DNA of 64,000 bases from Campylobacterota bacterium (GCA_040752835.1 JBFMGG010000003.1:124001-188000), one strand, 5' to 3'. Shown: positions 26,576 to 35,862, numbered from the stretch's first letter. The notes: generated by a model not told the origin, from the sequence alone. Translations and numbers: made by a program.

Positions 26576-27823
26576 TCATTCCTGCGGCTTTGCGATACGC
26601 CCAAGGACCCACCAGCCGAGCGCCGAAGCGATCGCGATCAGGTAAGATGGGGCATAGGGATCGGCACTGAATTCGCTGATCGACGTCATCACCGCCGGCG
26701 TGATCCCCCCGACGATTCCCGCCGCGCTTCCGAGGATCACGGCCGTAAAGGAGGCCCGGTACCCGTGGTGCGGAAGGGCTTTGACGGTGGCGGCGAAAAT
26801 GGGTGCCTGGAACGCGCACAGCAATGCGACCAGCAGCGTGGTCCCCGCCATCGCTCCCCAGTACCCTCCGACGCTCATCGCATAAAAAAGCGGGAAAACG
26901 CCCAGCGCGAGCCCCAGCGCCGCGTAACGCATCACCCGCAGCGAACCGAAACGGTCGGCTACCATCGCCATGAGCGGGATAAAAACCACCCCGATCACGA
27001 TGGAGAGGGTATTGATCTCGCCCGATTGTGCTTTACTGAGGCCGGCGCTTTTCTCCAGCCAAATCGGAAGGTAGACGAAAACGGTGTAATAAAAAACCCA
27101 GATTGCCGACGCGACGGAGAGAAACTGCCAGAATTCACGCCGGTGATGACGTACGATGGCAACGATCGGAACCGCTTTGTCGTGGGGCGGTTCGTAGTCG
27201 TCGGTCAGATTGCGGCGAAGATAAAGCCCCGCCGCGGCAATTACGATGCTGACCCAAAACGGGACTCTCCATCCCCATTCCATCATCGTCTCTTCGCCCA
27301 GTTGCCACAGTAGCAACCCGCAAAAACCCGATCCCAGCGCCATTCCGATTTTCGCCCCGACCGAAACGAAAGAGCCGTAAAGGTTCTGCCGCCCGGGGGA
27401 AGACTGTTCGACAAGGTAGACGATGGAGCTGGCGTATTCGCCCCCTACCGAGAGGCCCTGGATCATCCGAAGCGCCACAAGCAGGATCGGCGCGGCGATC
27501 CCGATCTGGGCATACGTGGGGAGAAATCCGATCAAAAAGGTGGGAAGCGCCATCAGGGCGAGCGAACTCATCAGTGCAAAACGCCGTCCGATTCGGTCCC
27601 CGATATGGCCGAAAACCAAGGCCCCCGCCGGACGCATCACCATCCCCGCCGCGAAAGCGCCGAACGATCCCAACAGTGACAAAAACGGATCGCTCGAAGG
27701 GAAAAAAAGCTGCCCCATCATCACGGCCAGAAAACCGATCAACGCGAAGTCGTAGTATTCGATGACGTTGCCGATGATCCCCGCGGCAATGATTTTGTGC
27801 TTGGGCCGGATCAAACGATCCAC
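26576..27823 (-). CDS. MFS transporter, metabolite/H+ symporter (MHS) family
   Basis: The 415-residue permease has twelve predicted helices. Features of the MHS branch (ProP, KgtP, ShiA) are NVIEYYDFALIGF in helix 1, GALVFGHIGDRIGRRFAL after helix 2 and RMIQGLSVGGEYASSIVYLVEQSS in helix 4. The substrate could be a carboxylate, betaine or proline; sequence alone does not decide. It starts with GTG inside the last codons of mnmA (13-base overlap), so it is coexpressed with a tRNA-modification enzyme, an odd partner. About 170 bases without a gene follow it to nhaA; they hold only the nhaA leader. Confidence 0.88.
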   Translation of the reverse strand: MDRLIRPKHKIIAAGIIGNVIEYYDFALIGFLAVMMGQLFFPSSDPFLSLLGSFGAFAAGMVMRPAGALVFGHIGDRIGRRFALMSSLALMALPTFLIGFLPTYAQIGIAAPILLVALRMIQGLSVGGEYASSIVYLVEQSSPGRQNLYGSFVSVGAKIGMALGSGFCGLLLWQLGEETMMEWGWRVPFWVSIVIAAAGLYLRRNLTDDYEPPHDKAVPIVAIVRHHRREFWQFLSVASAIWVFYYTVFVYLPIWLEKSAGLSKAQSGEINTLSIVIGVVFIPLMAMVADRFGSLRVMRYAALGLALGVFPLFYAMSVGGYWGAMAGTTLLVALLCAFQAPIFAATVKALPHHGYRASFTAVILGSAAGIVGGITPAVMTSISEFSADPYAPSYLIAIASALGWWVLGRIAKPQE

Positions 27824-28833
27824 CCGCCGCCGAGCAGTTTGTCGCCGTCGTAAAAGACCCCTGCCTGTCCCGAAGCGACCCCCAGAACCGGTTCGGCCAG
27901 TTCGACTTTGGCACGGTTTCCTTCCACTTTCACGTGGCAGGGAACCGATTTGGTACGGTAGCGGAGCTTGACTTCGCAGTCAAATTCCCGGCGTTCGTCA
28001 AAAAGATTGACGTTTTCAAGCTCCACGTAACGGCATTCGAGCGCTTCGCGCGGCCCGACGACGATCTGGTTGGTTTCAGGACGGATCGCAACCACAAAAT
28101 GGGGATCGTGGGCGCCGTGGACGGTGAAACCCTTGCGCTTGCCGATCGTGTAGTGCATGTACCCTTTGTGTTTGCCCACGACGTTACCCGAGAGGTCCAG
28201 CACCTCCCCCTCGCGGTCGACCTCCACGTACGGTTTCAACACGTCCATATAGGTGGTTTCGACGAAGCATATCTCGCTCGATTCCCCCTGAGCGGCGAAG
28301 GATTCAAGCCCCGGAACCGATGCGGCGTACGCTTTGATGTCGGCTTTGTGGCGTTCTCCCAGCGGAAATAAAAGCCTCGGCACCAGCGCAGGATCGATGT
28401 AGAAAAGAAAATAGCTCTGGTCTTTGGTATCGTCGCTCGCCTGAAGCAGGTATTTTCCGTCATGGCGAATGTAATGGCCCGTCGCGACGTAGTCGGCTCC
28501 GACCTCATCGGCAAACGCCACCATGGCGCCAAATTTGATATTGCGGTTGCATAGCGCGCAGGGGTTGGGCGTTTTCCCCTCTTTATAAGTTTCGATAAAA
28601 GGGGTAAACACTTTTTCGTTGAATTTCTCCTGCAAATCGAGAATATGCAGTTTCACCCCCGCAAAATCGGCCGCTTTCTGCGCGCGTGCCTGGTGAATCT
28701 CGTGATAGCCGGGTTTGGAGTGCAGCTTCATGTACACTCCTTCCACTTCATACCCCTGCTCTTTGAGCAAAAGGGTCGAAACGGTTGAATCGACGCCGCC
28801 GCTCATCCCGATCAGCACTTTTTTGCGTTTCAT
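27811..28833 (-). CDS. mnmA: tRNA 2-thiouridylase MnmA
   Basis: MnmA puts sulfur on U34 of Lys, Glu and Gln tRNAs. The protein has 340 residues with the PP-loop GMSGGVDS at 9-16, the catalytic cysteines in NPCALCNRNIKF (near 92) and SEICFVE (near 187), and the C-terminal barrel YTIGKRKGF. It is joined to the upstream LOG-family gene by TGATG and overlaps the MFS gene downstream. Confidence 0.95.
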   Translation of the reverse strand: MKRKKVLIGMSGGVDSTVSTLLLKEQGYEVEGVYMKLHSKPGYHEIHQARAQKAADFAGVKLHILDLQEKFNEKVFTPFIETYKEGKTPNPCALCNRNIKFGAMVAFADEVGADYVATGHYIRHDGKYLLQASDDTKDQSYFLFYIDPALVPRLLFPLGERHKADIKAYAASVPGLESFAAQGESSEICFVETTYMDVLKPYVEVDREGEVLDLSGNVVGKHKGYMHYTIGKRKGFTVHGAHDPHFVVAIRPETNQIVVGPREALECRYVELENVNLFDERREFDCEVKLRYRTKSVPCHVKVEGNRAKVELAEPVLGVASGQAGVFYDGDKLLGGGWIV

Positions 28834-29615
28834 CAGAATTCTGTCTCCTCGATCGGATGTTTGTCGGTCATGTACGACGAAAGGGTCTCGTAGTATTTGG
28901 TGTGGTCAAGCCCCTGCTCTTCGAGCGATATCATCTGGGCGATCATCGATTTTTCGATTTCGGTCACGACGTAGTGCAGATCGTCGGTAAGGGTGAAAAA
29001 TCCCAGGTCGGCCTCGTCGATCATCCCCTCGGCCAGCAGGCGTGTGCGGATGAATTCCATCAGCGGCGCGTAAAAGTCGGTCCCGATCACGAAAAGTTTG
29101 ACTCCCGTCACCTTACGGGTCTGAATCAGGGTCAACGCCTCGAACATCTCATCGAGCGTTCCGAATCCCCCCGGAAAGATGACGTATGCCATCGAGTATT
29201 TGACGAGCATCACCTTGCGGGAGAAAAAATAATCGAATTGCCGCCCTTTTGTGATGTAGGGATTGGGCTGCTGCTCTTCGGGGAGTTCGATGTTCAATCC
29301 GATCGATTCGACCTCTTCGTAATCGTACGCACCGCGATTCGCCGCTTCCATGACGCCCGGACCGCCCCCGGTAATGACGTTGTAGCCGCGGGAACCGAGC
29401 ATACCGGAGAGCTGAACCGCCTGCCGGTAATAGGGGTGATTCTCGTCCACCCGCGCACTCCCGAAAATCGTTACCGAGGGGCCAAGGTCTCCGAGCTCGT
29501 CGAACCCCTGCACGAAATCGGCGATAATTTTAAAGACGCTCCAGACGTCGGCGGACTTGATGTCCTGGACGTATTTTCGGCACGCCTCTTTTTTTCCGTT
29601 TCTTCTGCGGCCCAT
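28833..29615 (-). CDS. LOG-family (TIGR00730) nucleotide-processing protein
   Basis: The 260-residue Rossmann-fold protein has SARVDENHPYYRQA, GGGPGVMEAANRGA and the catalytic PGGFGTLDEMFE motif. LOG enzymes remove ribose 5-phosphate from nucleotides; some make cytokinins, others are PpnN-type nucleotidases. An N-terminal extension of about 45 residues precedes the core, as in the longer bacterial branch. It lies one base after fliY in the other direction of reading order, so it is probably the continuation of the flagellar transcript. Confidence 0.88.
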   Translation of the reverse strand: MGRRRNGKKEACRKYVQDIKSADVWSVFKIIADFVQGFDELGDLGPSVTIFGSARVDENHPYYRQAVQLSGMLGSRGYNVITGGGPGVMEAANRGAYDYEEVESIGLNIELPEEQQPNPYITKGRQFDYFFSRKVMLVKYSMAYVIFPGGFGTLDEMFEALTLIQTRKVTGVKLFVIGTDFYAPLMEFIRTRLLAEGMIDEADLGFFTLTDDLHYVVTEIEKSMIAQMISLEEQGLDHTKYYETLSSYMTDKHPIEETEF

Positions 29616-29616
29616 A

Positions 29617-30501
29617 TCACCCTTTCAATTTGTTCAGACGGTCCCGTTTGGTTCCGATCGACGTTACCTGGACGCCGAAGTTTCCGTCCACGATCACCAC
29701 TTCCCCCTGTGCGATGACGTTGTCATCGACCAGGATATCGAGAGGGTCATTGGCGAGCTGGTTGAGTTCGATGACCGAACCGATGTCCATGCTCAAAACG
29801 TCTTTAAGCAGCATTTTCTTCTTTCCGATCCGCACCCGTACCGGGAGTTTGACGTCCATGATGAGCGAAATGTTTTTCATTTCGTTCTCTTCGAGCTTGA
29901 CCGCACGCTCTTCGGCGGGGGCATCAAAAATTCCGGCGCCTTTGGATGACGAGGCCGATCCGGGCGCACTGCTCTGTGCCGGTGCGGAAGGGCCGCTGAG
30001 AGCATCGTTGATCGCCGAATCGATCGCGAACATCATCAACGATTCGATGGTTCCCAGCGAAAACGTAAAGACGAACATTTTGGCGTAGCGGTCCAGGTGC
30101 ACTTCCCCGTTTTCGGGGATGAATTCCGCTTTTTCCGGCTTGATCGTAAACTTGGGAAGCTCTTTTTGCGATCCCAACGTCGTACTCATCGCCCCGACGA
30201 TGTTGGAAACGATCTCTTTGACCGCATCCATATCCTCGTCCGACATCGTGTCCTGCCCCTCGCCGTCGCCGCCGAGCATCATGTCCCCCAGCGCCGTCGC
30301 CAGCTGCGGCGGCATCATAACGATCCCTTTTCCTGACGCGTCGCCGGTGAAACTGACGTGCACCAATGCGATCGGAGGGATGACGTTGGAGACGATCGAA
30401 ATGTCTTCGGCCTCTTTGAGGGCGATTCTGGGTGTCTGCCCCGTCAGCCCCTCGATCGTCGCAACCGCTTCCTGGGCATATATTCCGGCAAAATCACTCA
30501 T
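29617..30501 (-). CDS. fliY: Flagellar motor switch protein FliY (FliN domain)
   Basis: The 294-residue protein starts MSDFAGIYAQEAV at ATG 30501, preceded by AGGAGGAAGA. Residues about 1-165 are CheC-like, with EIVSNIVGAMSTTL. A linker rich in Ala and Ser follows, and the last 80 residues are the FliN/SpoA domain (LMDVKLPVRVRIGKKKMLLKDVLSM). In C. jejuni the homologue forms part of the C-ring. Only one ExxN-type motif is evident in the CheC-like part, so phosphatase activity is uncertain. It overlaps fliM by eight bases. Confidence 0.93.
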   Translation of the reverse strand: MSDFAGIYAQEAVATIEGLTGQTPRIALKEAEDISIVSNVIPPIALVHVSFTGDASGKGIVMMPPQLATALGDMMLGGDGEGQDTMSDEDMDAVKEIVSNIVGAMSTTLGSQKELPKFTIKPEKAEFIPENGEVHLDRYAKMFVFTFSLGTIESLMMFAIDSAINDALSGPSAPAQSSAPGSASSSKGAGIFDAPAEERAVKLEENEMKNISLIMDVKLPVRVRIGKKKMLLKDVLSMDIGSVIELNQLANDPLDILVDDNVIAQGEVVIVDGNFGVQVTSIGTKRDRLNKLKG

Positions 30502-31591
30502 CTTCTTCCTCCTCATCCTCTAATGGCCCGCGGATAATGTCCTTGACCCCGCTGATCCGTTCTTTGCGTTTGACTTCAAACTCTTTAAGCGCCCGTTTAA
30601 CGGCATCTTTTTCGGTGTCGATGACCGAGGTGACCTGAACCGATTTTCGGAACCGGCGAAGCCCCATCTGTCCCGTGAAACGCTCTTTGCCGTCCACGCT
30701 CACCTGAACCATGTCGTCGGCGGGGACGTTGAGACGAATAATGTCCCCTTCTTTGAGATCGAGCAGTTCGTTCAGGCTCAGTTCCGCCGTCCCGAGATTG
30801 ACGTCCACATTGACGTGCGCCCCCCCAAGCAGCACCTGCAGCTCCTGGTTCCGGCTTTTTTTCGAACTGGTCTCGTTGAGCATCAGGTCGCGGCTGGCGA
30901 GTTTGGGGAGAATCGGTTCAAGTGCGATGACCGGATAACAGATGTTCATCATCCCCGAACTGTGCCCGATAATGATCTCCATGACGACCATGACGACGAT
31001 TTCGTTCTGCGCGACGATCTGGACGACATTGGGACTCGATTCTTTCGATTCCACCTGAGGGTAGAGATCGGTGACCGGTCCCCACGCTTCGCGCAGGGTT
31101 CCCATCATCACCCGCAAAATCGTCTCGAACAAGGAGAGCTCGATGTCGGAAAACTCGCGGTTCGTCTCGAACGGTTCCCCTTTTCCCCCCAGGATGCGGT
31201 CGAGCATCGGGAACGCAATCGAAGGGTTGATCTCCAAAACCCCGTTTCCTTCCAGCGGCTTCATCGAAAAGACGTTGAAGCTCGTGGGGTTGGGAAGCGA
31301 CATCAAAAACTCCCCGTACGTCATCTGGTCGACCGAATGGAGCTGAATCTCGACGATCGAACGCATGATCGCCGAAATCTGCGATGCGATGGAGCGGGCC
31401 ATCTTGTCATGGATACCCCGGAAGGCGCGCAGCTGCTCTTTCGAAACCCGGTTGGGACGTTTGAAATCGTACAGGGTGATCTGGCGCTGGGGGAAAAGGG
31501 TCTCTTCCCCCGCGTCCAGCGCCGCATCCCCCTCGTCGTCGACAACGTCGAGGAGGGCGTCGATCTCTTCTTGCGACAGAATGTCAGCCAT
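30494..31591 (-). CDS. fliM: Flagellar motor switch protein FliM
   Basis: FliM binds phosphorylated CheY and sets rotation direction. In 365 residues it has the N-terminal CheY-binding peptide ILSQEEIDALL (4-14), the middle domain, and a C-terminal SpoA domain near 250-340 (LGTAELSLNELLDLKEGDIIRL). The C-terminus is a strongly acidic run of Glu and Asp. GGAGG from the last fliA codons is its ribosome site. Confidence 0.96.
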   Translation of the reverse strand: MADILSQEEIDALLDVVDDEGDAALDAGEETLFPQRQITLYDFKRPNRVSKEQLRAFRGIHDKMARSIASQISAIMRSIVEIQLHSVDQMTYGEFLMSLPNPTSFNVFSMKPLEGNGVLEINPSIAFPMLDRILGGKGEPFETNREFSDIELSLFETILRVMMGTLREAWGPVTDLYPQVESKESSPNVVQIVAQNEIVVMVVMEIIIGHSSGMMNICYPVIALEPILPKLASRDLMLNETSSKKSRNQELQVLLGGAHVNVDVNLGTAELSLNELLDLKEGDIIRLNVPADDMVQVSVDGKERFTGQMGLRRFRKSVQVTSVIDTEKDAVKRALKEFEVKRKERISGVKDIIRGPLEDEEEEDE

Positions 31592-32283
31592 TATCGTCCT
31601 CCTACCGCGTCTTTGATCCGTCGGATCACCGATTTATGAATCTGCGAAATGCGCGATTCGGTGATGTTGACGATCTCACTGATCTCTTTGAGGGTCAGTT
31701 CCTCGAAATAATAGAGCTGGATGATCATCTGCTCGCGTTCGTCAAAGCCCATCAAAACCTCTTTAATCGCCTCGATCAGATCCTCATGCTCGATCCGTTC
31801 CAGCACCCCTTCTTGCTCGGGAGTCCCCAGCTGGTCGTCCAGCGGCAGGACCGTATAAATGTCCGAAGCGATACGGGCTTCGTGAATTTTTTCCTCCTCG
31901 ACGCCGAGCATACGGGAGAGTTCCGCATCGCTGGGCTCTTCGTCGTGATCAGCCAGATACAATTCTATCGCATTATCGATGTCTTTGATCAGGCGACGGC
32001 TGGATCGGCTCACCATATCGAGCGATCGGAGGTAGTCGAGCATCGCCCCGTACACCCGCGTTTTGGCGTATCCCCAGAACGAATCGTTCTGCGAATCGTC
32101 GTAGCGACGGGCGAGTTTTACAAGCTCTTCGGTCCCGATCGCGCACAGGTCCATGTAATCGATCGAACTGGGGAGCCGTTCTTTGAGCCGGAACGACATT
32201 GCCTTCACCGCCGGAAGATACTGGATTGCCAGCTGGTCTTCCTTGTGTTTGAGATTTTCGGTGTAGGCGTTGGCTCCGCTCAT
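31591..32283 (-). CDS. fliA: Flagellar sigma factor sigma-28 (FliA)
   Basis: FliA directs transcription of late flagellar genes. The 230-residue protein has sigma region 2 (YMDLCAIGTEELVKLARRYD, WGYAKTRVYGAMLDYLRSLD), region 3 (SRMLGVEEEKIHEAR) and region 4 with LTLKEISEIVNITESRISQIHKS. The gene starts on ATGA with the upstream membrane protein and is followed at once by fliM. Its antagonist FlgM is not in the window. Confidence 0.97.
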   Translation of the reverse strand: MSGANAYTENLKHKEDQLAIQYLPAVKAMSFRLKERLPSSIDYMDLCAIGTEELVKLARRYDDSQNDSFWGYAKTRVYGAMLDYLRSLDMVSRSSRRLIKDIDNAIELYLADHDEEPSDAELSRMLGVEEEKIHEARIASDIYTVLPLDDQLGTPEQEGVLERIEHEDLIEAIKEVLMGFDEREQMIIQLYYFEELTLKEISEIVNITESRISQIHKSVIRRIKDAVGGR

Positions 32284-32603
32284 GAGGAACTCCGGGGGTT
32301 CTCGTCGAGCAGTTCGGCTTTATTGGCGTAGAACGCGTCGATAAACTGTTCGCGCTTATTGATCTCGCGGACGAAGAAATCGAGGTTGTGCTCGTGCGAA
32401 TGTTTGGGGAACGAGCTGGGCTTGATCCCCAGCGCCTGGAAATAAAGTCCGACGACCAGGTGGGCGAACAGGTAGAAAAAGAGGCTCACCATGATTACGA
32501 ATCCCAAAAACTCTTCCGCGTTTTCTGATTTGATGATCCCAAAAACAATGCCGATAAAAAAGCCCTGTGCCGTTATGAAAGAGACAAAATTCGAGCCCCG
32601 CAT
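32280..32603 (-). CDS. Small membrane protein between flhG and fliA
   Basis: The 107-residue protein has two membrane helices (about 10-27 and 33-55) and a polar cytoplasmic C-terminal half with KREQFIDAFYANKAELLDENP. I do not recognise a domain. A similar two-helix protein sits in this spot in Campylobacter (Cj0062c) as far as I recall, so it is a conserved but uncharacterised member of the flagellar block. AAGGATAAAAAGAA gives it a good ribosome site, and it overlaps fliA by four bases. Confidence 0.8.
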   Translation of the reverse strand: MRGSNFVSFITAQGFFIGIVFGIIKSENAEEFLGFVIMVSLFFYLFAHLVVGLYFQALGIKPSSFPKHSHEHNLDFFVREINKREQFIDAFYANKAELLDENPRSSS

Positions 32604-32669
32604 TTCTTTTTATCCTTGCTTCGGTATCTGTTCAAAAGAGACGGCCGCAACCGACGTGCGCCCCGTGGA

Positions 32670-33542
32670 TTAAAAATGGTCCATAAGCCGTTTGAACAAC
32701 CCGCCCAAACCGCTCTCTTTGGGGTCAACTAGCACATTCCGTTCCAATTTTCTCGCAATCCGCTTGACGATCATCTCCAGTTCACCCGTCGGGGTCGCCG
32801 TCGGAAAATCGCGGGCGAATAGAGCCCGTTTTTTGACGCTCGTCGAAATCTTCGGATCGTTCGACACCTGCCCCAGGTAGTTGAGCCGGAGCGAAGGTCC
32901 GATGTTGGCCTGTGCGACCTTGTTGATCTTCTCGAACAGCGCCTCGGCCTCTTTGGCGCTGCGCACCTGGTTCATGATCACGTTGATCTCCTCGCGCAGG
33001 CGCGAGGTGACCTTGATCGTCGCGTACGCGTCGGTAATCGCCGCCGGATCGGGGACCGTGACAACGATGACATCGTCGCACGCCCGCAAAAAGAGCTGGA
33101 TGTGTTCGCCGATCCCCGCCCCCGTATCGATGATCATAACGTCGAGGTCCTCCAGCACTTCGGCTTCGTCCATGAAACGCTCGAACAGCCCGCCCGAAGC
33201 GTACTTGAAAATCTCTTCGCCGCTTTCGCCGGGGATCAGAACCAGATTTTTCTCGATCGGGACGAGGATATCGGCAACCCCCGCTTCTCCTTTGAGAACA
33301 TGGAGAATGTTCTTCTGGATTTTGACGTTGAACATCACGTCCAGGTTCGCCAACCCGATATCGGCGTCGAAAATCCCGACTTTGAGACCGTATTTGGCCA
33401 TTAGATAGGCCATGTTCGAGCTGATCGTACTTTTTCCGACCCCGCCCTTGCCGCTGGTGATCGCGATGAAACGGGTTTTTTTGGCGGTGGGCCTGCGGTT
33501 CTGACTCACCAGCGCTTCGAGTTTCGCGGCCTGATGGATCAT
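32670..33542 (-). CDS. flhG: Flagellar number regulator FlhG (MinD-like ATPase)
   Basis: FlhG limits flagellar number by stimulating the FlhF GTPase. In 290 residues the deviant Walker A is TSGKGGVGKST (29-39), with DADIGLANLDVMF and DTGAGIGEHIQLF further on. The N-terminal HQAAKLEALV resembles the activator helix (DQAxxLR) that touches FlhF. A C-terminal amphipathic helix, LGGLFKRLMDHF, would hold it on the membrane. It overlaps flhF by four bases. Confidence 0.95.
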   Translation of the reverse strand: MIHQAAKLEALVSQNRRPTAKKTRFIAITSGKGGVGKSTISSNMAYLMAKYGLKVGIFDADIGLANLDVMFNVKIQKNILHVLKGEAGVADILVPIEKNLVLIPGESGEEIFKYASGGLFERFMDEAEVLEDLDVMIIDTGAGIGEHIQLFLRACDDVIVVTVPDPAAITDAYATIKVTSRLREEINVIMNQVRSAKEAEALFEKINKVAQANIGPSLRLNYLGQVSNDPKISTSVKKRALFARDFPTATPTGELEMIVKRIARKLERNVLVDPKESGLGGLFKRLMDHF

Positions 33543-34804
33543 GCGGTCGCCCCTTTACGGAAGCCGTGCAGCAGGCAATCGACCAAAAAGTCGCTGGTCG
33601 CGACCACAAGGTCTTCGGGAACTTCCTGTCCGACCGAAAAATAGCTTACCGGCACCTTCGTCTCATACACCAGCGAAAAGATGTTCCCGAAACCGCGCGT
33701 TTCATCCAGCTTGGTGAACATCATCGTATCGATCCCCAGCGGCGCGAAATTGTCGTACGTCGCTTTGAGGTCTTCGTATTTGATCGAACTGGGCATGACC
33801 AGCACGACGTCGACGCTGTATTCGGTGTCGTTGGCGCGGAGGCACTCGTAGATCTTTTCGATTTTTCCCTTGTCGTAGGGCGACGAGCCCATCGTGTCGA
33901 TCAGGATGTAATCGCTGTAACGGAGCGCGTTGAGCGCATTCGAAAACTCCGGCGGGTCCACGACCGTTTCGATCCCCAGTTTCATCATCCGGGCGTACTG
34001 CATCAGCTGCTCGACCGCCCCGATCCGGTAGGTATCGAGGACCACCAGCCCCACTTTGTACTTTTTCTCGAGCAGATACGAAAAACGGGCGGCAAGCTTC
34101 GCGATCGACGTGGTTTTTCCCACCCCGGTGGGGCCCACGAGCATAATCACTTTTTTCGCTCCGCTTTTGGGGGCGCTTTCCAACCGAACCGGGACCATTT
34201 TGCGCAGCAGTACCTGGAAATAGCGTTTCACCGTTTCGGAGCTCTCCCGCATTTTGGAGGGCATATGCTCGAGGGTGAGCTGCATAATCTGGTCAAGGTG
34301 ATTCTGGTCCATCCCGCTCTCGCGGGCGAGACGATAGATTTCGGCGAACTCGGGGGGAATGGCGTTCTGCAGCCGCGGTGCTTTCTCATCCCAGAACATG
34401 TTCTGGATCAGCTTCACCTTGTCGCCGAGTTTTTCGATCTCGTCCTTGATCCGCCGGATGTCTTCGGTCTCCACGGCGGGCGCTTTGCGGGCGGCCGGTT
34501 TCTCTTCTTCGGTCACTTCGGCAATTTTCGAAATCTGCTTGGCCGCTTCGGAGATGTTGTAGAGAACGTCGCTGCTTTTTTGGGCAAGAGGACGCTGCTT
34601 GGTGAGCGGTTCTTCGATTTTGGGCTTGGCTTTGGGAACGTTGCCCTCCTCGACACCGACGACAATCTCGTACAGCGCGCTCTTGCCGAGCGACTTTTTC
34701 TGTATTTCACGGGTCTCGATGAGCATCGCCTCTTCGCCCACTTCCAACTGCGCTTTTTTAAGCGCCTCGGCAGGGGTGGAACCGCTAAATGTCAAGATTT
34801 TCAT
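33539..34804 (-). CDS. flhF: Flagellar placement GTPase FlhF
   Basis: This SRP-type GTPase sets the polar site of the flagellum. The 421 residues comprise the basic N-terminal B domain (MKILTFSGSTPAEALKKAQ), a charged middle, and an NG domain with GPTGVGKTTS near residue 222, DTYRIGAVEQL, DTMGSS and TKLDETRGFGN. It overlaps folK by 20 bases upstream and flhG downstream. Confidence 0.95.
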   Translation of the reverse strand: MKILTFSGSTPAEALKKAQLEVGEEAMLIETREIQKKSLGKSALYEIVVGVEEGNVPKAKPKIEEPLTKQRPLAQKSSDVLYNISEAAKQISKIAEVTEEEKPAARKAPAVETEDIRRIKDEIEKLGDKVKLIQNMFWDEKAPRLQNAIPPEFAEIYRLARESGMDQNHLDQIMQLTLEHMPSKMRESSETVKRYFQVLLRKMVPVRLESAPKSGAKKVIMLVGPTGVGKTTSIAKLAARFSYLLEKKYKVGLVVLDTYRIGAVEQLMQYARMMKLGIETVVDPPEFSNALNALRYSDYILIDTMGSSPYDKGKIEKIYECLRANDTEYSVDVVLVMPSSIKYEDLKATYDNFAPLGIDTMMFTKLDETRGFGNIFSLVYETKVPVSYFSVGQEVPEDLVVATSDFLVDCLLHGFRKGATA

Positions 34805-35315
34805 ATCGTCTCCGTAGAGTTTTTCCTGGCGAAGGCAGGCTTCGCAAAGGGATCAGCACGCTCAATCGTTCACTCCAGTGGGGGTGGGGAATAATCAACT
34901 CTTTGTATTGTACCACCCGATCCTCAAAAAACAGAATATCCAGATCGAGCGTCCGGGGCGCGTTGGGAAAACTGCGCGTCCTCCCGAACCGTTTTTCGAA
35001 CCGCCACACGAGCCGCAGCAGCGCCCGGGGCTGCAACGACGTCGCGATCTCGATGACGGTATTGTCAAAATCGCGCTGTTGCGCGTACCCGAAGGGCGGA
35101 TTACGCAAAATTGCTCCCGTCCGCGTTACCCGCACCTGCGGGGAGCGTCCCAGCGCCACGCGCAGCCGCTCGATCCGCCGGAGGGTGTCTCCGATGTTGC
35201 CGCCGACCCCGATCAGGGCGCGGTGGCGATACCCCCCGCCATTCCCGAAACGCCGGGGAAACGTGGGGGTCACATAGACGGAGTGACGGGAATCAAGCCG
35301 ACGGCACAGGCGCAT
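34785..35315 (-). CDS. folK: 7,8-dihydro-6-hydroxymethylpterin pyrophosphokinase
   Basis: FolK activates the pterin for folate synthesis. The 176-residue protein contains LIGVGGNIGDTLRRIE near 35, PRTLDLDILFF near 120, and IPHPHWSERLSVLIPL. About 30 extra arginine-rich residues precede the usual start ([13 protein letters not shown]), which is longer than the family norm. The first ATG is kept because it is joined to the aroQ stop by TGATG. It sits inside the flagellar transcript, as in Campylobacter. Confidence 0.92.
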   Translation of the reverse strand: MRLCRRLDSRHSVYVTPTFPRRFGNGGGYRHRALIGVGGNIGDTLRRIERLRVALGRSPQVRVTRTGAILRNPPFGYAQQRDFDNTVIEIATSLQPRALLRLVWRFEKRFGRTRSFPNAPRTLDLDILFFEDRVVQYKELIIPHPHWSERLSVLIPLRSLPSPGKTLRRRYENLDI

Positions 35316-35800
35316 CAGGCTTCTGCCGTCTCCTGCGGTTGCTGCTGTGCCTGACGCAGCGCGTTGATTTCACCGAGGATCTGCATCATCCCCACCATCG
35401 CGAGATGGTATCCGAACGGGCCGAAACCGATCACCGACGAGGTGCAAACCGGCGCCGTCATGCTTTTCTGGCGGAACTCCTCGCGGCGATAGATGTTGCT
35501 GATGTGCACTTCGATCGTCGGCAGGTTCACCGCGGCGATGGCGTCACGGATCGCGATCGACGTGTGGGTGTAGGCGGCGGGGTTGATAATGATTCCGTCC
35601 GCATCCCCGTAACATTCCTGAATACGGTCGACCAGCTCGCCCTCGAGATTGCTTTGATAAAATTCGATCTCGATCCCGTTTTGCACGGCAACCTCTTTCA
35701 TCTGCGCATGGATCTGTTCCAGACGCATCGGACCGTAGACCGACTGTTCCCGAACTCCCAGCATATTGAGGTTTGGCCCCTGGATTACGACTATTTTCAT
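35315..35800 (-). CDS. aroQ: 3-dehydroquinate dehydratase, type II
   Basis: AroQ catalyses the third step of the shikimate pathway. The 161-residue protein has the type II start [20 protein letters not shown] with catalytic Tyr near 22, the [15 protein letters not shown] motif near 76-90 with the active-site histidine, and [20 protein letters not shown] precedes the ATG. It has its own promoter (35835-35862) and leads the folK-flhF-flhG-fliA-fliM-fliY run. Confidence 0.96.
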   Translation of the reverse strand: MKIVVIQGPNLNMLGVREQSVYGPMRLEQIHAQMKEVAVQNGIEIEFYQSNLEGELVDRIQECYGDADGIIINPAAYTHTSIAIRDAIAAVNLPTIEVHISNIYRREEFRQKSMTAPVCTSSVIGFGPFGYHLAMVGMMQILGEINALRQAQQQPQETAEA

Positions 35801-35834
35801 TGACTGACCTTTTGTTCTCTTTTTTTAGGGGTAG

Positions 35835-35862
35835 ATTATAAAGGGTTCTACTTTATAAGCAA
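35835..35862 (-). promoter_or_regulatory. aroQ/flagellar-block promoter with internal palindrome
   Basis: On the minus strand TTGCTT (35862-35857) and TATAAT (35840-35835) are 16 bases apart. The spacer and part of the -10 form an inverted repeat TTATAAAG-N7-CTTTATAA (35836-35858, eight perfect pairs). It is too AT-rich and lacks a T-run to be a terminator for the diguanylate cyclase gene, so it looks like an operator. Confidence 0.55.

Noticed and set aside
35843-35862. Intrinsic terminator for the diguanylate cyclase gene
   Set aside because: The palindrome there is almost all A and T with no following T-run and sits exactly in the aroQ promoter spacer.
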